Positions 7,668 to 15,638 of a stretch of DNA of 40,344 nucleotides are shown piece by piece. The DNA comes from Planctomycetota bacterium. GTDB lineage: Bacteria > Planctomycetota > UBA1135 > GCA-002686595. A program made the translations under genes and the position numbers. The first letter of the stretch is position 1. Each line of letters starts with the position of its first letter. The notes under the pieces were generated by a model. That model did not search any database and had not been told where the DNA came from. It worked only from the letters and a program-made list of their open reading frames with translations. The stretch covers positions 1-40,344 of the forward strand of contig PBIX01000090.1 of the NCBI GenBank assembly GCA_002720975.1, in the 5' to 3' direction.

Positions 7668-9773
7668 ATGGCCGCTGCCCGCCTGCCCAAAGAACTACGA
7701 CTCCGCGATGTGTACACCATCGCCACAGGAGCAACCCTCAGTGCAGGTCTGTTTCTTCTACCAGGTCTTGCGGCTGCTCAAGCGGGCCCAGCGATTGTGC
7801 TGTGCTACATGTTGGCAGCGGTTCCCCTCGTTCCCGCCATGCTTGCCATGGTGGAGTTGGCAACGGCCATGCCGCGGGCTGGTGGTGCCTATTACTTTCT
7901 GGACCGCAGCCTAGGCCCCCTGGCGGGGACAATCGGCGGCCTTGGCACCTGGCTTGCATTGGTCCTGAAGACCGCCTTTGCACTGGTGGGCATAGGTGCC
8001 TATGCCGCCCTGGTTTTTGGGAAGTCGGACCCCATGGCCATGCGCGCCATCGCGGCTGGCTTTGCGGTGCTGTTCGGTTTGCTGAACGCAGCCGGGTCCA
8101 AGAAGACGGGCAGATTCCAGTTCATCCTGGTCATGGGCCTCTTGACCGTGCTCAGCCTCTTCATTGGCCGTGGCGTTCCGGCGATAGACCTGGCTGCCTT
8201 CCAGGGCTTCTTCGGAACGGGTGCTGAAGGCATCCTGTCCACAGCCGGATTGGTGTACATCTCCTATGTTGGGATTACAAACGTAGCGAGCGTCTCCGAA
8301 GAGGTCCGTGACCCGGAGCGCAACCTGCCCAAGGGTGTGTTCCTGTCCCTGGGAACATCGTTGCTCGTGTACGGACTGTGCACCGCGATCATGGTGGGGG
8401 TACTGCCGGCTGAGCGCCTTGCTGGCGACATGACACCCATGGCCTCCGCCGCCGAGGCGATATTTGGGAAGGTTGGTCTGTACGTCATCACCCTCGGGGC
8501 CTTCCTCGCGTTCTTTTCGGTATCCAACGCAGGCATCCTGAGTTCATCGCGTTACCCCATGGCCATGGGCCGCGACCGCTTGGTACCCGAAGGATTGTCC
8601 AAACTCTCCAAGCAGGGCACCCCTGTGCGGTCCATCATCCTGACGGTGACTGTAATCGTGGTGATACTCTTGTTTCTTGAGCCCATCAAGATCGCCAAGC
8701 TCGCCAGCGCGTTCCAATTGATGATGTTCGCCCTGCTGTGCCTCGCTGTGATCGTCATGCGTGAGAGTGGACTGGCTTCCTATGACCCCGGCTACCGCGC
8801 ACCTTTCTATCCGGGCCTACACATTTTTGGCATCGTCGCGCCATTTGTGCTGATCGCCCAAATGGGATTGATGCCCACACTGTTCAGTGCAGGTCTGATT
8901 CTTCTCGGTGCGCTCTGGTACTCACACTACGGCTCCAAACGCGTGGACCGCCAAGGCGCCATCTACCACATGTTTGCGCGCCTGGGAAAGAACCGTCATG
9001 ACGAGTTGGATGTCGAGTTGCGAGCCATCCTCAAGGAGAAAGGCCTACGTGATCAGGACCCCTTTGAGGAAGCCGTCCTGGACGCACACGTTATTGATGC
9101 CGAGGACGTGGGGAGCTTCGACAATCTGATCGCCCGGGCAGCTGAGGATCTCGCACCACGCTTGGGAGTCAGCCTTGAACGATTGGTGCAGGGCTTCACC
9201 GAGGGCACCGCCATGGGAGCCACCCCCGTAGCCAAGGGGGTCGCGCTGCCCCATATGCACCTGCCGGACATCCCCCACCCCACGATGGTGCTCGTGCGCA
9301 CGCAGGAGGAGATCCGTATCGTCACAGGCGATGTCTTTGGCAAACCCCACACGGCGGACAAGATCCACGCGGTCTTCTTCTTGGTCAGCCCCGAAGGGGA
9401 TCCGGGGCAACACCTGCGCATGCTCGCCCAGCTTGCCAGCCGCATCGACCAAAACGACTTCATCGAGCACTGGCTGGCAGCCAGGAATGAGGTTCAACTG
9501 CGCGAGGTCTTCCTGCGCAGCGACCGGTACATCTCCATCCGCGTCCGCACCGATCATCCATCCAGCGACCTGGTGGGGCACACACTTCAGGAGATTGAGC
9601 TCCCCCAACAGTGTCTTGTGGCTGCACTGAGACGAGGGGGTGAGACCCTTGTGCCTCGCGGTACGACCAGCTTCCAACTGGGAGATCGCCTCCTCGTCAT
9701 CGGAAACCCTGCGGCAATTGGCAAACTCTATGCGCGCTTTGGGGTAGAGTCGAAACCGCCCGACAGGTCATGA
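7668..9773 (+). CDS. APC-type amino-acid permease fused to PTS EIIA-like and RCK_C (TrkA-C) domains
   Basis: 701 residues. Residues 10-425 are a multi-span amino acid/polyamine permease (TIATGATLSAGLFLLPG in the first segment, then PRAGGAYYFLDRSLGPL, and VSEEVRDPERNLPKG after the sixth). Residues ~460-620 resemble a fructose/nitrogen-type EIIA domain. The phosphorylatable His is expected at His529 in KGVALPHMHLP, followed by HAVFFLVSPEGDPGQHLRMLAQLA. Residues ~625-697 look like an RCK_C ligand-binding domain (RVRTDHPSSDLVGHTL...LGDRLLVIGNP). A transporter gated by PTS phosphorylation state and by a small ligand is the natural reading, but this is inference. It starts 62 bases after the FG-GAP gene; the first ATG, 7668, leads directly into the permease N-terminus. 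Confidence 0.88.
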   Translation: MAAARLPKELRLRDVYTIATGATLSAGLFLLPGLAAAQAGPAIVLCYMLAAVPLVPAMLAMVELATAMPRAGGAYYFLDRSLGPLAGTIGGLGTWLALVLKTAFALVGIGAYAALVFGKSDPMAMRAIAAGFAVLFGLLNAAGSKKTGRFQFILVMGLLTVLSLFIGRGVPAIDLAAFQGFFGTGAEGILSTAGLVYISYVGITNVASVSEEVRDPERNLPKGVFLSLGTSLLVYGLCTAIMVGVLPAERLAGDMTPMASAAEAIFGKVGLYVITLGAFLAFFSVSNAGILSSSRYPMAMGRDRLVPEGLSKLSKQGTPVRSIILTVTVIVVILLFLEPIKIAKLASAFQLMMFALLCLAVIVMRESGLASYDPGYRAPFYPGLHIFGIVAPFVLIAQMGLMPTLFSAGLILLGALWYSHYGSKRVDRQGAIYHMFARLGKNRHDELDVELRAILKEKGLRDQDPFEEAVLDAHVIDAEDVGSFDNLIARAAEDLAPRLGVSLERLVQGFTEGTAMGATPVAKGVALPHMHLPDIPHPTMVLVRTQEEIRIVTGDVFGKPHTADKIHAVFFLVSPEGDPGQHLRMLAQLASRIDQNDFIEHWLAARNEVQLREVFLRSDRYISIRVRTDHPSSDLVGHTLQEIELPQQCLVAALRRGGETLVPRGTTSFQLGDRLLVIGNPAAIGKLYARFGVESKPPDRS

Positions 9774-9807
9774 ACATGCCTTCGGCCAGATCCCTCGGGG
9801 GGGCTCG

Positions 9808-10536
9808 ATGAGCGGAGTCCAGCAATTCGGGATGGTGGTGGCCCGGCTGGAAGAGGTCATCGACTGGGTGGCCATGGGTCACGAATACTGTCACGAAGGC
9901 GGGGACTCCTTCTTCGAGGGAGAGCAGCGTGCCGCGATTCGTGAGGCCGGCCTTCTCATGGCGGCCGACCTCCAAGACGCCCTGGTCGCGTTGCCCGAGG
10001 GCTCTCCCGGGCAATCTCTTTGGGTGGGGGCTGCGCTGGCAGAACTGGTGCCCATCCTTACCGATCATCTGGTTCTGGGGCGCACCGTGCATTGGCACAA
10101 CATCGACTGCCCAGAGACGAGCGAGCTCAACCGCGCTCTGGAACTTGTTGAACGCGAGACGGGAGTGGACCTGCCACGAATCAATACCGATCCCTGCCCC
10201 ACCCGAAACCGCTACGACCTGCTTTGGATGGTGAGCGTTCTCACCGACCCCGACGCATTCCCGGCCCTGCACTTTCATTTCTACGAACGTGAAGACACGG
10301 AGGGAGTCGTTCGCCCAGGACAGCTCGATAAGGAGGGCGAGCACGCTGACGAATGGACCCGCAATCTCCTGTGGCAGTTGGCGCTGCCAGGTGTCCTGGT
10401 CACGACCGACGAGGAATTCGGGTTCTTTGAAGCTGCAGCAGATACCTACTCGCGAATACTGATTGTCCCGCAACAAGGACGTCTGTCGGGCATCGTCGGC
10501 GACCTGGTGCGGTTCTACCAGGTGGTTGAGGGGTAG
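9808..10536 (+). CDS. Conserved-looking protein of unknown function
   Basis: 242 residues, starting ATG 9808, 34 bases after the permease stop, so probably in the same transcript. No signal peptide or membrane segment is seen, so it is predicted cytoplasmic. It is acidic and rich in His and Trp (MGHEYCHEGGDS, TVHWHNIDCPE, FPALHFHFYERED), with no motif I can assign. The C-terminal third (LPGVLVTTDEEFGFFEAA, RILIVPQQGRLSGIVGDL) has an alternating strand-helix look. Codon use is like its neighbours. It converges on the TrpD-like gene with only 3 bases between stops. A role linked to the permease is possible only from position. Confidence 0.7.
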   Translation: MSGVQQFGMVVARLEEVIDWVAMGHEYCHEGGDSFFEGEQRAAIREAGLLMAADLQDALVALPEGSPGQSLWVGAALAELVPILTDHLVLGRTVHWHNIDCPETSELNRALELVERETGVDLPRINTDPCPTRNRYDLLWMVSVLTDPDAFPALHFHFYEREDTEGVVRPGQLDKEGEHADEWTRNLLWQLALPGVLVTTDEEFGFFEAAADTYSRILIVPQQGRLSGIVGDLVRFYQVVEG

Positions 10537-10539
10537 TCC

Positions 10540-11607
10540 TCAGGCTCCAAACTGTCGCAGATGCTCCACCAGAGCCTTCACCTGCCCATCATCCACGGCT
10601 TGGGCAGCTGCATCTACACCTTCGGCCAGGGTCAGGGAGCGCCCTGAGGCCTTCAATATCAACGAGGCGCTGAGCAGCGCCGCGTTTCGAGCATGGCCTG
10701 GCTCGCCATCCAAGATGGCGCGCGTCATGTCACCACACGCGTCCACCAGAGCTGGGTTGTCCCCTGTCCCCCTGCCCTCCTCGGGCGGTCCAAACATGGG
10801 CAGCTCAGGTTCGGCCGCACACTCCATTCCGAAGTCCTCCGGCTCTACTATCACCGGCACCAGATGGCCGGCGTTGATTTCCAGCCCCCGTGAGCGACGG
10901 CGAACGGAGGGAACTACTCCACCGTCCATCCCCTGAATAACGATACCTCGCGGATGGCCCAAGCCCTGGACAACCTCGGCTGCTGCACCGAGAACCGGAC
11001 CGCCCTGCGCCGCCAGGACCACCGCTGCCGAGGCCGGGGCGAGGAGCTTCTCCACGGTGGACAGCGGCGTCCGCAATCCCATCTCGCCGCGGATCTCTCG
11101 TAGGCCCGCCAGGGGGGGCAGAATGCCTGACGCGGATAGAGCCGCGAAGCGCCCCTTCGCCACCCAGTCCTCCGCTTCTACCGGATCCCAGGTCATGGAC
11201 AAGCCGAGGGAATCCAGAGCGTTGGCTGCCGTCAACCCGCGCCGCGGAGGAACGCCTTTGTCGGTAATGAGCAGGACGCGCGCTCCTGCGGCAGCCGCAA
11301 TCAAGCACGCGACCAGGTCCAGGGGCGGGATCTGGTCGTGACCATCCTGTGGAGGGCTGACACAAACGAGACCCGCCACGCCTGCGCATGGGATGGTGGC
11401 CCTGTTGCGCGCCGCTTGGGCAAACCCGGTCAGCTCCGTGGCGGTCACGCCCTTCCAGCTCATGCTCGTCAGGAACGAAGCGATCAGAATGGGGCTGGAG
11501 TCTCCTGAGAGGATGGCATCGAACGCGCGAACGGCCTCCTCTTGAGTGAGGTGGCGTGAGTCTTTGCGGCCCGGGCCCAGGGCCCGCATCAGGTGTCGAA
11601 GGACCAT
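10540..11607 (-). CDS. Divergent TrpD-like (glycosyltransferase family 3 / TrpD2) protein
   Basis: 355 residues. The N-terminal helical domain (LTQEEAVRAFDAILSGDSSPILIASFLTSMSWKG) and the later blocks match the anthranilate phosphoribosyltransferase fold: LGLSMTWDP, LAGLREIRGEMGLRTPLSTVEKLLAPASA, and HPRGIVIQGMDGGV. The substrate motifs have changed. The PRPP-binding GTGGD loop is replaced by SPPQDG (around residues 84-89), and KHGNR by DKGVPPRRG (116-124). It is therefore unlikely to make tryptophan and resembles the TrpD2/YbiB group, whose members bind nucleic acid or have unknown activity. It lies 131 bases downstream of the amidohydrolase array on the same strand and could be its last gene. 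An inverted repeat sits just before its start. Confidence 0.8.
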   Translation of the reverse strand: MVLRHLMRALGPGRKDSRHLTQEEAVRAFDAILSGDSSPILIASFLTSMSWKGVTATELTGFAQAARNRATIPCAGVAGLVCVSPPQDGHDQIPPLDLVACLIAAAAGARVLLITDKGVPPRRGLTAANALDSLGLSMTWDPVEAEDWVAKGRFAALSASGILPPLAGLREIRGEMGLRTPLSTVEKLLAPASAAVVLAAQGGPVLGAAAEVVQGLGHPRGIVIQGMDGGVVPSVRRRSRGLEINAGHLVPVIVEPEDFGMECAAEPELPMFGPPEEGRGTGDNPALVDACGDMTRAILDGEPGHARNAALLSASLILKASGRSLTLAEGVDAAAQAVDDGQVKALVEHLRQFGA

Positions 11608-11620
11608 GCTAGGTGATGGT

Positions 11621-11635
11621 GATCGCAGAGCGATC
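11621..11635. repeat. Perfect inverted repeat upstream of the TrpD-like gene
   Basis: GATCGC-AGA-GCGATC is a perfect 6-base palindromic pair with a 3-base centre, 14 bases upstream of the ATG at 11607. It could be an operator half-site pair or a small 5' leader hairpin that competes with ribosome binding. It also contains the octamer GCGATCGC (11630-11637). The match is seen directly; the function is inferred. Confidence 0.4.
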
Positions 11636-11738
11636 GCAGGAGAAGTCCCAGATATTGGGTGGCAGCCGGACCCCGGAAGGCCCGGCGTGAGCCAGTCTAG
11701 CCCCTCGGCGGGCGTTCAGAAGGGGTGGACTGTGGGAA

Positions 11739-13115
11739 TCAAGGACGGGAGTCCCCGTCACCCTCATCGCCAGCTTCCTCGCCACTTTCTTCCGGTGGGT
11801 CGGAATCGTCGGAATCCTCCTCGATTTCCTCATCCGCTGTCTCCCCGGCATCCACTCGCTCCTCAGGAGAGAGGGAGCCTTCCGGCCGAGGCCGGATATG
11901 GGCGAAGAAGAGCTCGGCTTCCTTGTCGTAGACCACCTCGCCGGAAACCACGGCCCATTGGACGAAGGTCTGGTAGTGCAGGATGTCCCCATCGGTGACG
12001 ATCATGTCGGCATCCTTGCCAACCTCAATCGACCCGACCCGGGCCTCTACACCCAGGAGTCGTGCAGGCTCAATGGTGATGCCATCGAGCGCCGCCTTCT
12101 CGGAGAGGCCACCCCGTACCGCGAAGCCCGCCTCCACGGTCAGGTGCATCAGGTCCCTACCCACGATTCCGCCCAGACTGATGCCCGCGGAGCCGGGGAT
12201 GATCGTCACGGACACACCCGCCCGGTGCAAGATCGCCGCGTTCTCGATAGAGGAGCCACCCGTGCGAACGAGCTGTTCTGATTTCGTACTGCGATCCCGC
12301 GCCGTGATAATGGCAGAGGCTCCGGCCCGCCCCAGCTCGTCGGCGACAATCCAGCCCTCCTGGCAACCATTGATGATCGGACGGAAGCCAAACCTCTGAG
12401 CGAGACGCGCGATCTCCAGTAGGTCCGTTCGTGTGCTTGCGGAAAACACCGGCCTTGCCTCACCCCTAACGTAGCGCAGGATGGAGCTATCCACGCCTTT
12501 GTCGGAGGGCTCCTTGAGATCCTTGTCCGACTTCTTGTCGATCTCCCACTGGGCGTAGGCTTCGAGGTATCGGACCGCCGCCTCAAATTTCTGGCGTAGT
12601 GTTCGTTTCCCGGACGGGTTGGACTTGCTGTAGGAGAGCCCGGGCAGAACGCCGGACGTGAGTACGAGGCCATCGATGTGGCCCGCGCGCAACTTGGCCA
12701 CTTCTGAGCCGCTACGGGCAGTAGTGACGCCAGCCGACAGTGCCAAGACCATGTTCTTGCTGAATGGATCCACGCTGTTGGCGAGGTCGGACGAGCCGCC
12801 GAACAGGCCCCTGGATTCGATCGCCACGAGGCCCGGATAGACGCGGTAGCCCGCTACGTCCAGGATCTCGGCCTCTTCGGGTATATAGAGGTCATATCCG
12901 ATCTCGGCGATCTTTCCGTTCTTGGAGAGTACGGAGGCTCCCCGGAGTACCGCACCCGTCCCGGTATAGACGTCACCGCCCTGGAGAACAAACCACTCGT
13001 CGGCAGGGTCTTCGTCCTCCTGTGCAACAGTCGGTGCGACGAGCCCCATGGCAAGAGGTAGGAATAGCGCGGCGGCACGCAAGCTGCCGGTCTTCTTGTT
13101 GGTTTGGATGTGCAT
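11739..13115 (-). CDS. Secreted amidohydrolase-fold protein lacking metal ligands (array gene 11, last)
   Basis: 458 residues with an N-terminal signal (RAAALFLPLAMGLVAPTVAQ). The N-terminal beta-sandwich is recognisable (GDVYTGTGAVLRGASVLSKNGKIAEIG), as is the C-terminal one (VEARVGSIEVGKDADMIVTDGD). After YPG, where PGxxDxHxH is expected, it reads LVAIESR: residues 100 and 102 are Glu and Arg, so the HxH is absent. Neither the barrel Lys, the two later His, nor the strand-8 Asp is evident. It therefore looks like a pseudoenzyme. The C-terminal ~45 residues are an extreme acidic tail (EEIEEDSDDSDPPEESGEE). The start ATG overlaps the preceding gene's stop by one base (TAATG). Confidence 0.85.
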   Translation of the reverse strand: MHIQTNKKTGSLRAAALFLPLAMGLVAPTVAQEDEDPADEWFVLQGGDVYTGTGAVLRGASVLSKNGKIAEIGYDLYIPEEAEILDVAGYRVYPGLVAIESRGLFGGSSDLANSVDPFSKNMVLALSAGVTTARSGSEVAKLRAGHIDGLVLTSGVLPGLSYSKSNPSGKRTLRQKFEAAVRYLEAYAQWEIDKKSDKDLKEPSDKGVDSSILRYVRGEARPVFSASTRTDLLEIARLAQRFGFRPIINGCQEGWIVADELGRAGASAIITARDRSTKSEQLVRTGGSSIENAAILHRAGVSVTIIPGSAGISLGGIVGRDLMHLTVEAGFAVRGGLSEKAALDGITIEPARLLGVEARVGSIEVGKDADMIVTDGDILHYQTFVQWAVVSGEVVYDKEAELFFAHIRPRPEGSLSPEERVDAGETADEEIEEDSDDSDPPEESGEEAGDEGDGDSRP

Positions 13116-14347
13116 TACAGGTTCACCTCTCCGCTAACGAGCGCGCCTTCGAGGATTACGGCGTCCACTTGGGTCCCAGGCTCGAGTGGGTCTCCACTCA
13201 AGATCAAAATGTTGGCGTCCTTACCCGCCTCCAGGCTGCCCACCCGGTCTCCCACCCCCAGCAGAGCGGCGGGCTCCATGGTGATGGCGCGGATGGCAAC
13301 CGAGCGCTCCAAGCCTGAGGCGACAATCTCGCCTACGTGACGGCGCCAGGCCTCAAAGCCGGAGACGGAGTCGTTGCGAGGAACCAAGACCAGAGGCGTC
13401 CCCGCCCGGGCGAACTCCGCAGGCAGGTTGCGTTGCCGCATGGTCCCCGGGTGAAGCGAGATCTCGGGCTCAAGCACGACACGTCGGCCGCTGTCAGCCA
13501 CCTTCTCGATGACGTGGTAGATATTCATGTCGCGGGTCATGACGACGCGCAGGTCCCAGGAGAACTTCTCCTCCCCTATGGCGTCGATGAGGTGTAGATA
13601 GTCACCGGCCGTGCGCACCGAAATCAGTGCCGTCAAGGAGCCATCGCGAAGCTCCATGAAGGAGGCCGCCTTCGGGTCTTCCTTGATGGGCTTGTATGGG
13701 CCCGGGTCGAGCTTTTTCTTCTTCTCCTCGTCGTCCTCCTCGTCGAACTTCTCCTTGGCCTTGTCCCACTTCTCCTTGTTCTTGGCTTCTTTTTCGAGCC
13801 AGGAATCGGCGTTCTTGAAGCCGCCGGACAAGGAACCCTTGGCCGACTTGCTGGAGGACATGATGATCTTCAGGTACGCGTCATCCTTGAGAGTCATGGC
13901 GTCGGCGCTCGCCCCCTTGGGCCTGACCACAACCGAACGGCCGGGAATGCCGTTGCCGGAGGGGTAGTGTCCCAGGGTGGTCACTCCCGCTTCGCGTGCC
14001 TTGGCGTACTCGCCCGCGGCGGGATAGAGCTCGTCCGACGCATGCATCCAGGGCTGCACCCCGCTCGGTCCAGACCCTGTAACCCCAACGCGAGTGTAGG
14101 CATTCACCAAGCCGGGCATGACGACCTGGTTCGGTTCCAGCTCATAGATCGGTATCCCGCGCTCCACAACAAGGTCCTCGCCAACGGTGATGACCTTGCC
14201 CCCTTCTACGAGCAGCACGGCGTGTTCGATCACCTCACCGGTGCCCGTCTCCAGAACGGAGGCCTTCAGCGCGTACAGGTCCGGTAGGTCGGGAATCGCT
14301 TGGGGGACTGGGGTCGGTGTCCAGGCGAGGAGCAGGGGAATGAGCAT
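13115..14347 (-). CDS. Secreted amidohydrolase-fold protein lacking HxH, with charged insertion (array gene 10)
   Basis: 410 residues from ATG 14347. This start gives a compact export signal (MLIPLLLAWTPTPVPQ) 46 bases after the upstream stop; the longer frame to 14488 would overlap the previous gene. Amidohydrolase signatures are ENG-like turns (EHAVLLVEGGKVITVGEDL), MPGLVNAYTR, and LLGVGDRVGSLEAGKDANILILSGDPL near the end. The metal HxH is replaced by Tyr84 and Arg86. A Lys that could match the carbamylated Lys remains (DAYLKI, Lys160). Residues ~183-213 are a run of Lys, Glu and Asp predicted to be helical (NKEKWDKAKEKFDEEDDEE). Probably catalytically inactive, or using a different chemistry. 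Confidence 0.85.
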   Translation of the reverse strand: MLIPLLLAWTPTPVPQAIPDLPDLYALKASVLETGTGEVIEHAVLLVEGGKVITVGEDLVVERGIPIYELEPNQVVMPGLVNAYTRVGVTGSGPSGVQPWMHASDELYPAAGEYAKAREAGVTTLGHYPSGNGIPGRSVVVRPKGASADAMTLKDDAYLKIIMSSSKSAKGSLSGGFKNADSWLEKEAKNKEKWDKAKEKFDEEDDEEKKKKLDPGPYKPIKEDPKAASFMELRDGSLTALISVRTAGDYLHLIDAIGEEKFSWDLRVVMTRDMNIYHVIEKVADSGRRVVLEPEISLHPGTMRQRNLPAEFARAGTPLVLVPRNDSVSGFEAWRRHVGEIVASGLERSVAIRAITMEPAALLGVGDRVGSLEAGKDANILILSGDPLEPGTQVDAVILEGALVSGEVNL

Positions 14348-14393
14348 CGTGATTAGAGGAAGGGAGTTTCTAGTCGAGGGGTATCTGCTTGAC

Positions 14394-15638
14394 CTACCAG
14401 CGGCGACGGTCCTGTGCCGTGTCATAGACGCTTTCGCCTTCCAGGTAGACCTGTTCAATGGATGTGCGGGGGTCGGCGGGGTCGCCACTGAGAATCACCA
14501 GATCGGCGTCCTTGCCCCGCTCCAGACTTCCCACCCGGTGGTCGATACCCGCCACCGTCGCAGGCACGATGGTGAGGCCGCGCACCGCCTGCATGGCCGA
14601 GTTATCCATGCCGTAACGAGTGCCCATGGCGGCCTGCAAGGGCAGCTCTTCAAGAGGCACCACCGGCGCGTCTGTATTGAAGCCGATCATGGTGTGCCCT
14701 TGTTGTTGGAAACCCCAGGCGCTGCCGTGCACCTGACCATCGGTGCGGTAACGGGGCGGGCTCGGCCACATGACCTCTCGCGGGCCCAGGATCGCGGCCA
14801 CGTTGTTCTCCAGAGCGATGTCGGTATTGAGGTAACTGTCGAATGAACCGTGATCGATGTAGACGTCCAAATCGTAGTCCCGTGACAGCATCAGAATGCT
14901 CATCATCACCAGTTGGAAATACTGGGTGTGCGTCGAGACCTGGGTTCGGTGAGCCGCCAACTCTCGGAAGATGTCCAGCCGCAGGGCGCGCTCGGGCTTT
15001 TGGCCCGTGCCGGCTTCGAATGCATCCCAAGCCTGCGCGTAGGCCAAGCCCTGCTCGATGACCTTGCGCAGGTGATGGTTCATGAGCAGGCGGCCCATCC
15101 CGTAGCCCCAGCGGGTGGGATTGTCCCCCTGGGCGATCTTCAGCGAGCCCGGATCCCGCACCAGGGCGCGCTCGTACTCTGCGAAACCGGTCTTCATCAA
15201 GATCCCCTGGCCTCCCATGTTCGAACCTGAACCCGGGATATAGAGGACCGTGGTCACACCAGCGGCGAGGGCCAGCTCCAGGCGTGGGTTGGCCGGCTGG
15301 GCGGTTGGCGCCACGCGCAGGCCGGAGTTGATCTGGTAGACCGTATCGTTGATGCCGGAGCCACTGACGTGTGTGTGCAGATCCACCAAGCCGGGCATGA
15401 TCCAGTAGGAGCCCAGGTCGTGAACCGCATACCCCTCGGGTATCTCCAGCTCCGATCGGGGACCGACGTCCTCGATCACACCCTCCGCCACCAGGACAAC
15501 CGCCTGGTCGACAACCTGCCGGCCGTCCAGCTCCGCCACCAGCGCCTTGGTGGCAAGCAGGGCAAGGCCGCCGCCACCCGGTGTTCCGGGTTCTTGGCCG
15601 CTGGCCACCAGGGCCAGCAAGGACGTAGCCGCGAGCAT
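14394..15638 (-). CDS. Secreted amidohydrolase with complete metal-ligand set (array gene 9)
   Basis: 414 residues from ATG 15638, which overlaps the upstream stop by one base (TAATG) and opens with a signal peptide (MLAATSLLALVASGQ). A longer frame to 15698 has no signal and overlaps the previous gene. The fold is that of the imidazolonepropionase/prolidase-like amidohydrolases (COG1228-type). Expected ligands are all visible: His88 and His90 in DLHTH, Lys167 in PGSLKIAQ (likely the carbamylated Lys), His237 in VSTHTQ, His263 in IDHGSFD, and Asp323 in GFNTDAP. A periplasmic hydrolase of cyclic amides or peptide-like bonds is expected from the family; the substrate is unknown. It ends in the shared ...RRRW tail. 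Confidence 0.9.
   Translation of the reverse strand: MLAATSLLALVASGQEPGTPGGGGLALLATKALVAELDGRQVVDQAVVLVAEGVIEDVGPRSELEIPEGYAVHDLGSYWIMPGLVDLHTHVSGSGINDTVYQINSGLRVAPTAQPANPRLELALAAGVTTVLYIPGSGSNMGGQGILMKTGFAEYERALVRDPGSLKIAQGDNPTRWGYGMGRLLMNHHLRKVIEQGLAYAQAWDAFEAGTGQKPERALRLDIFRELAAHRTQVSTHTQYFQLVMMSILMLSRDYDLDVYIDHGSFDSYLNTDIALENNVAAILGPREVMWPSPPRYRTDGQVHGSAWGFQQQGHTMIGFNTDAPVVPLEELPLQAAMGTRYGMDNSAMQAVRGLTIVPATVAGIDHRVGSLERGKDADLVILSGDPADPRTSIEQVYLEGESVYDTAQDRRRW

Noticed and set aside
11630-11637. GCGATCGC octamer, identical to the cyanobacterial HIP1 word
   Set aside because: A single copy noticed; explained by the palindrome it overlaps, and nothing else here is cyanobacterial.
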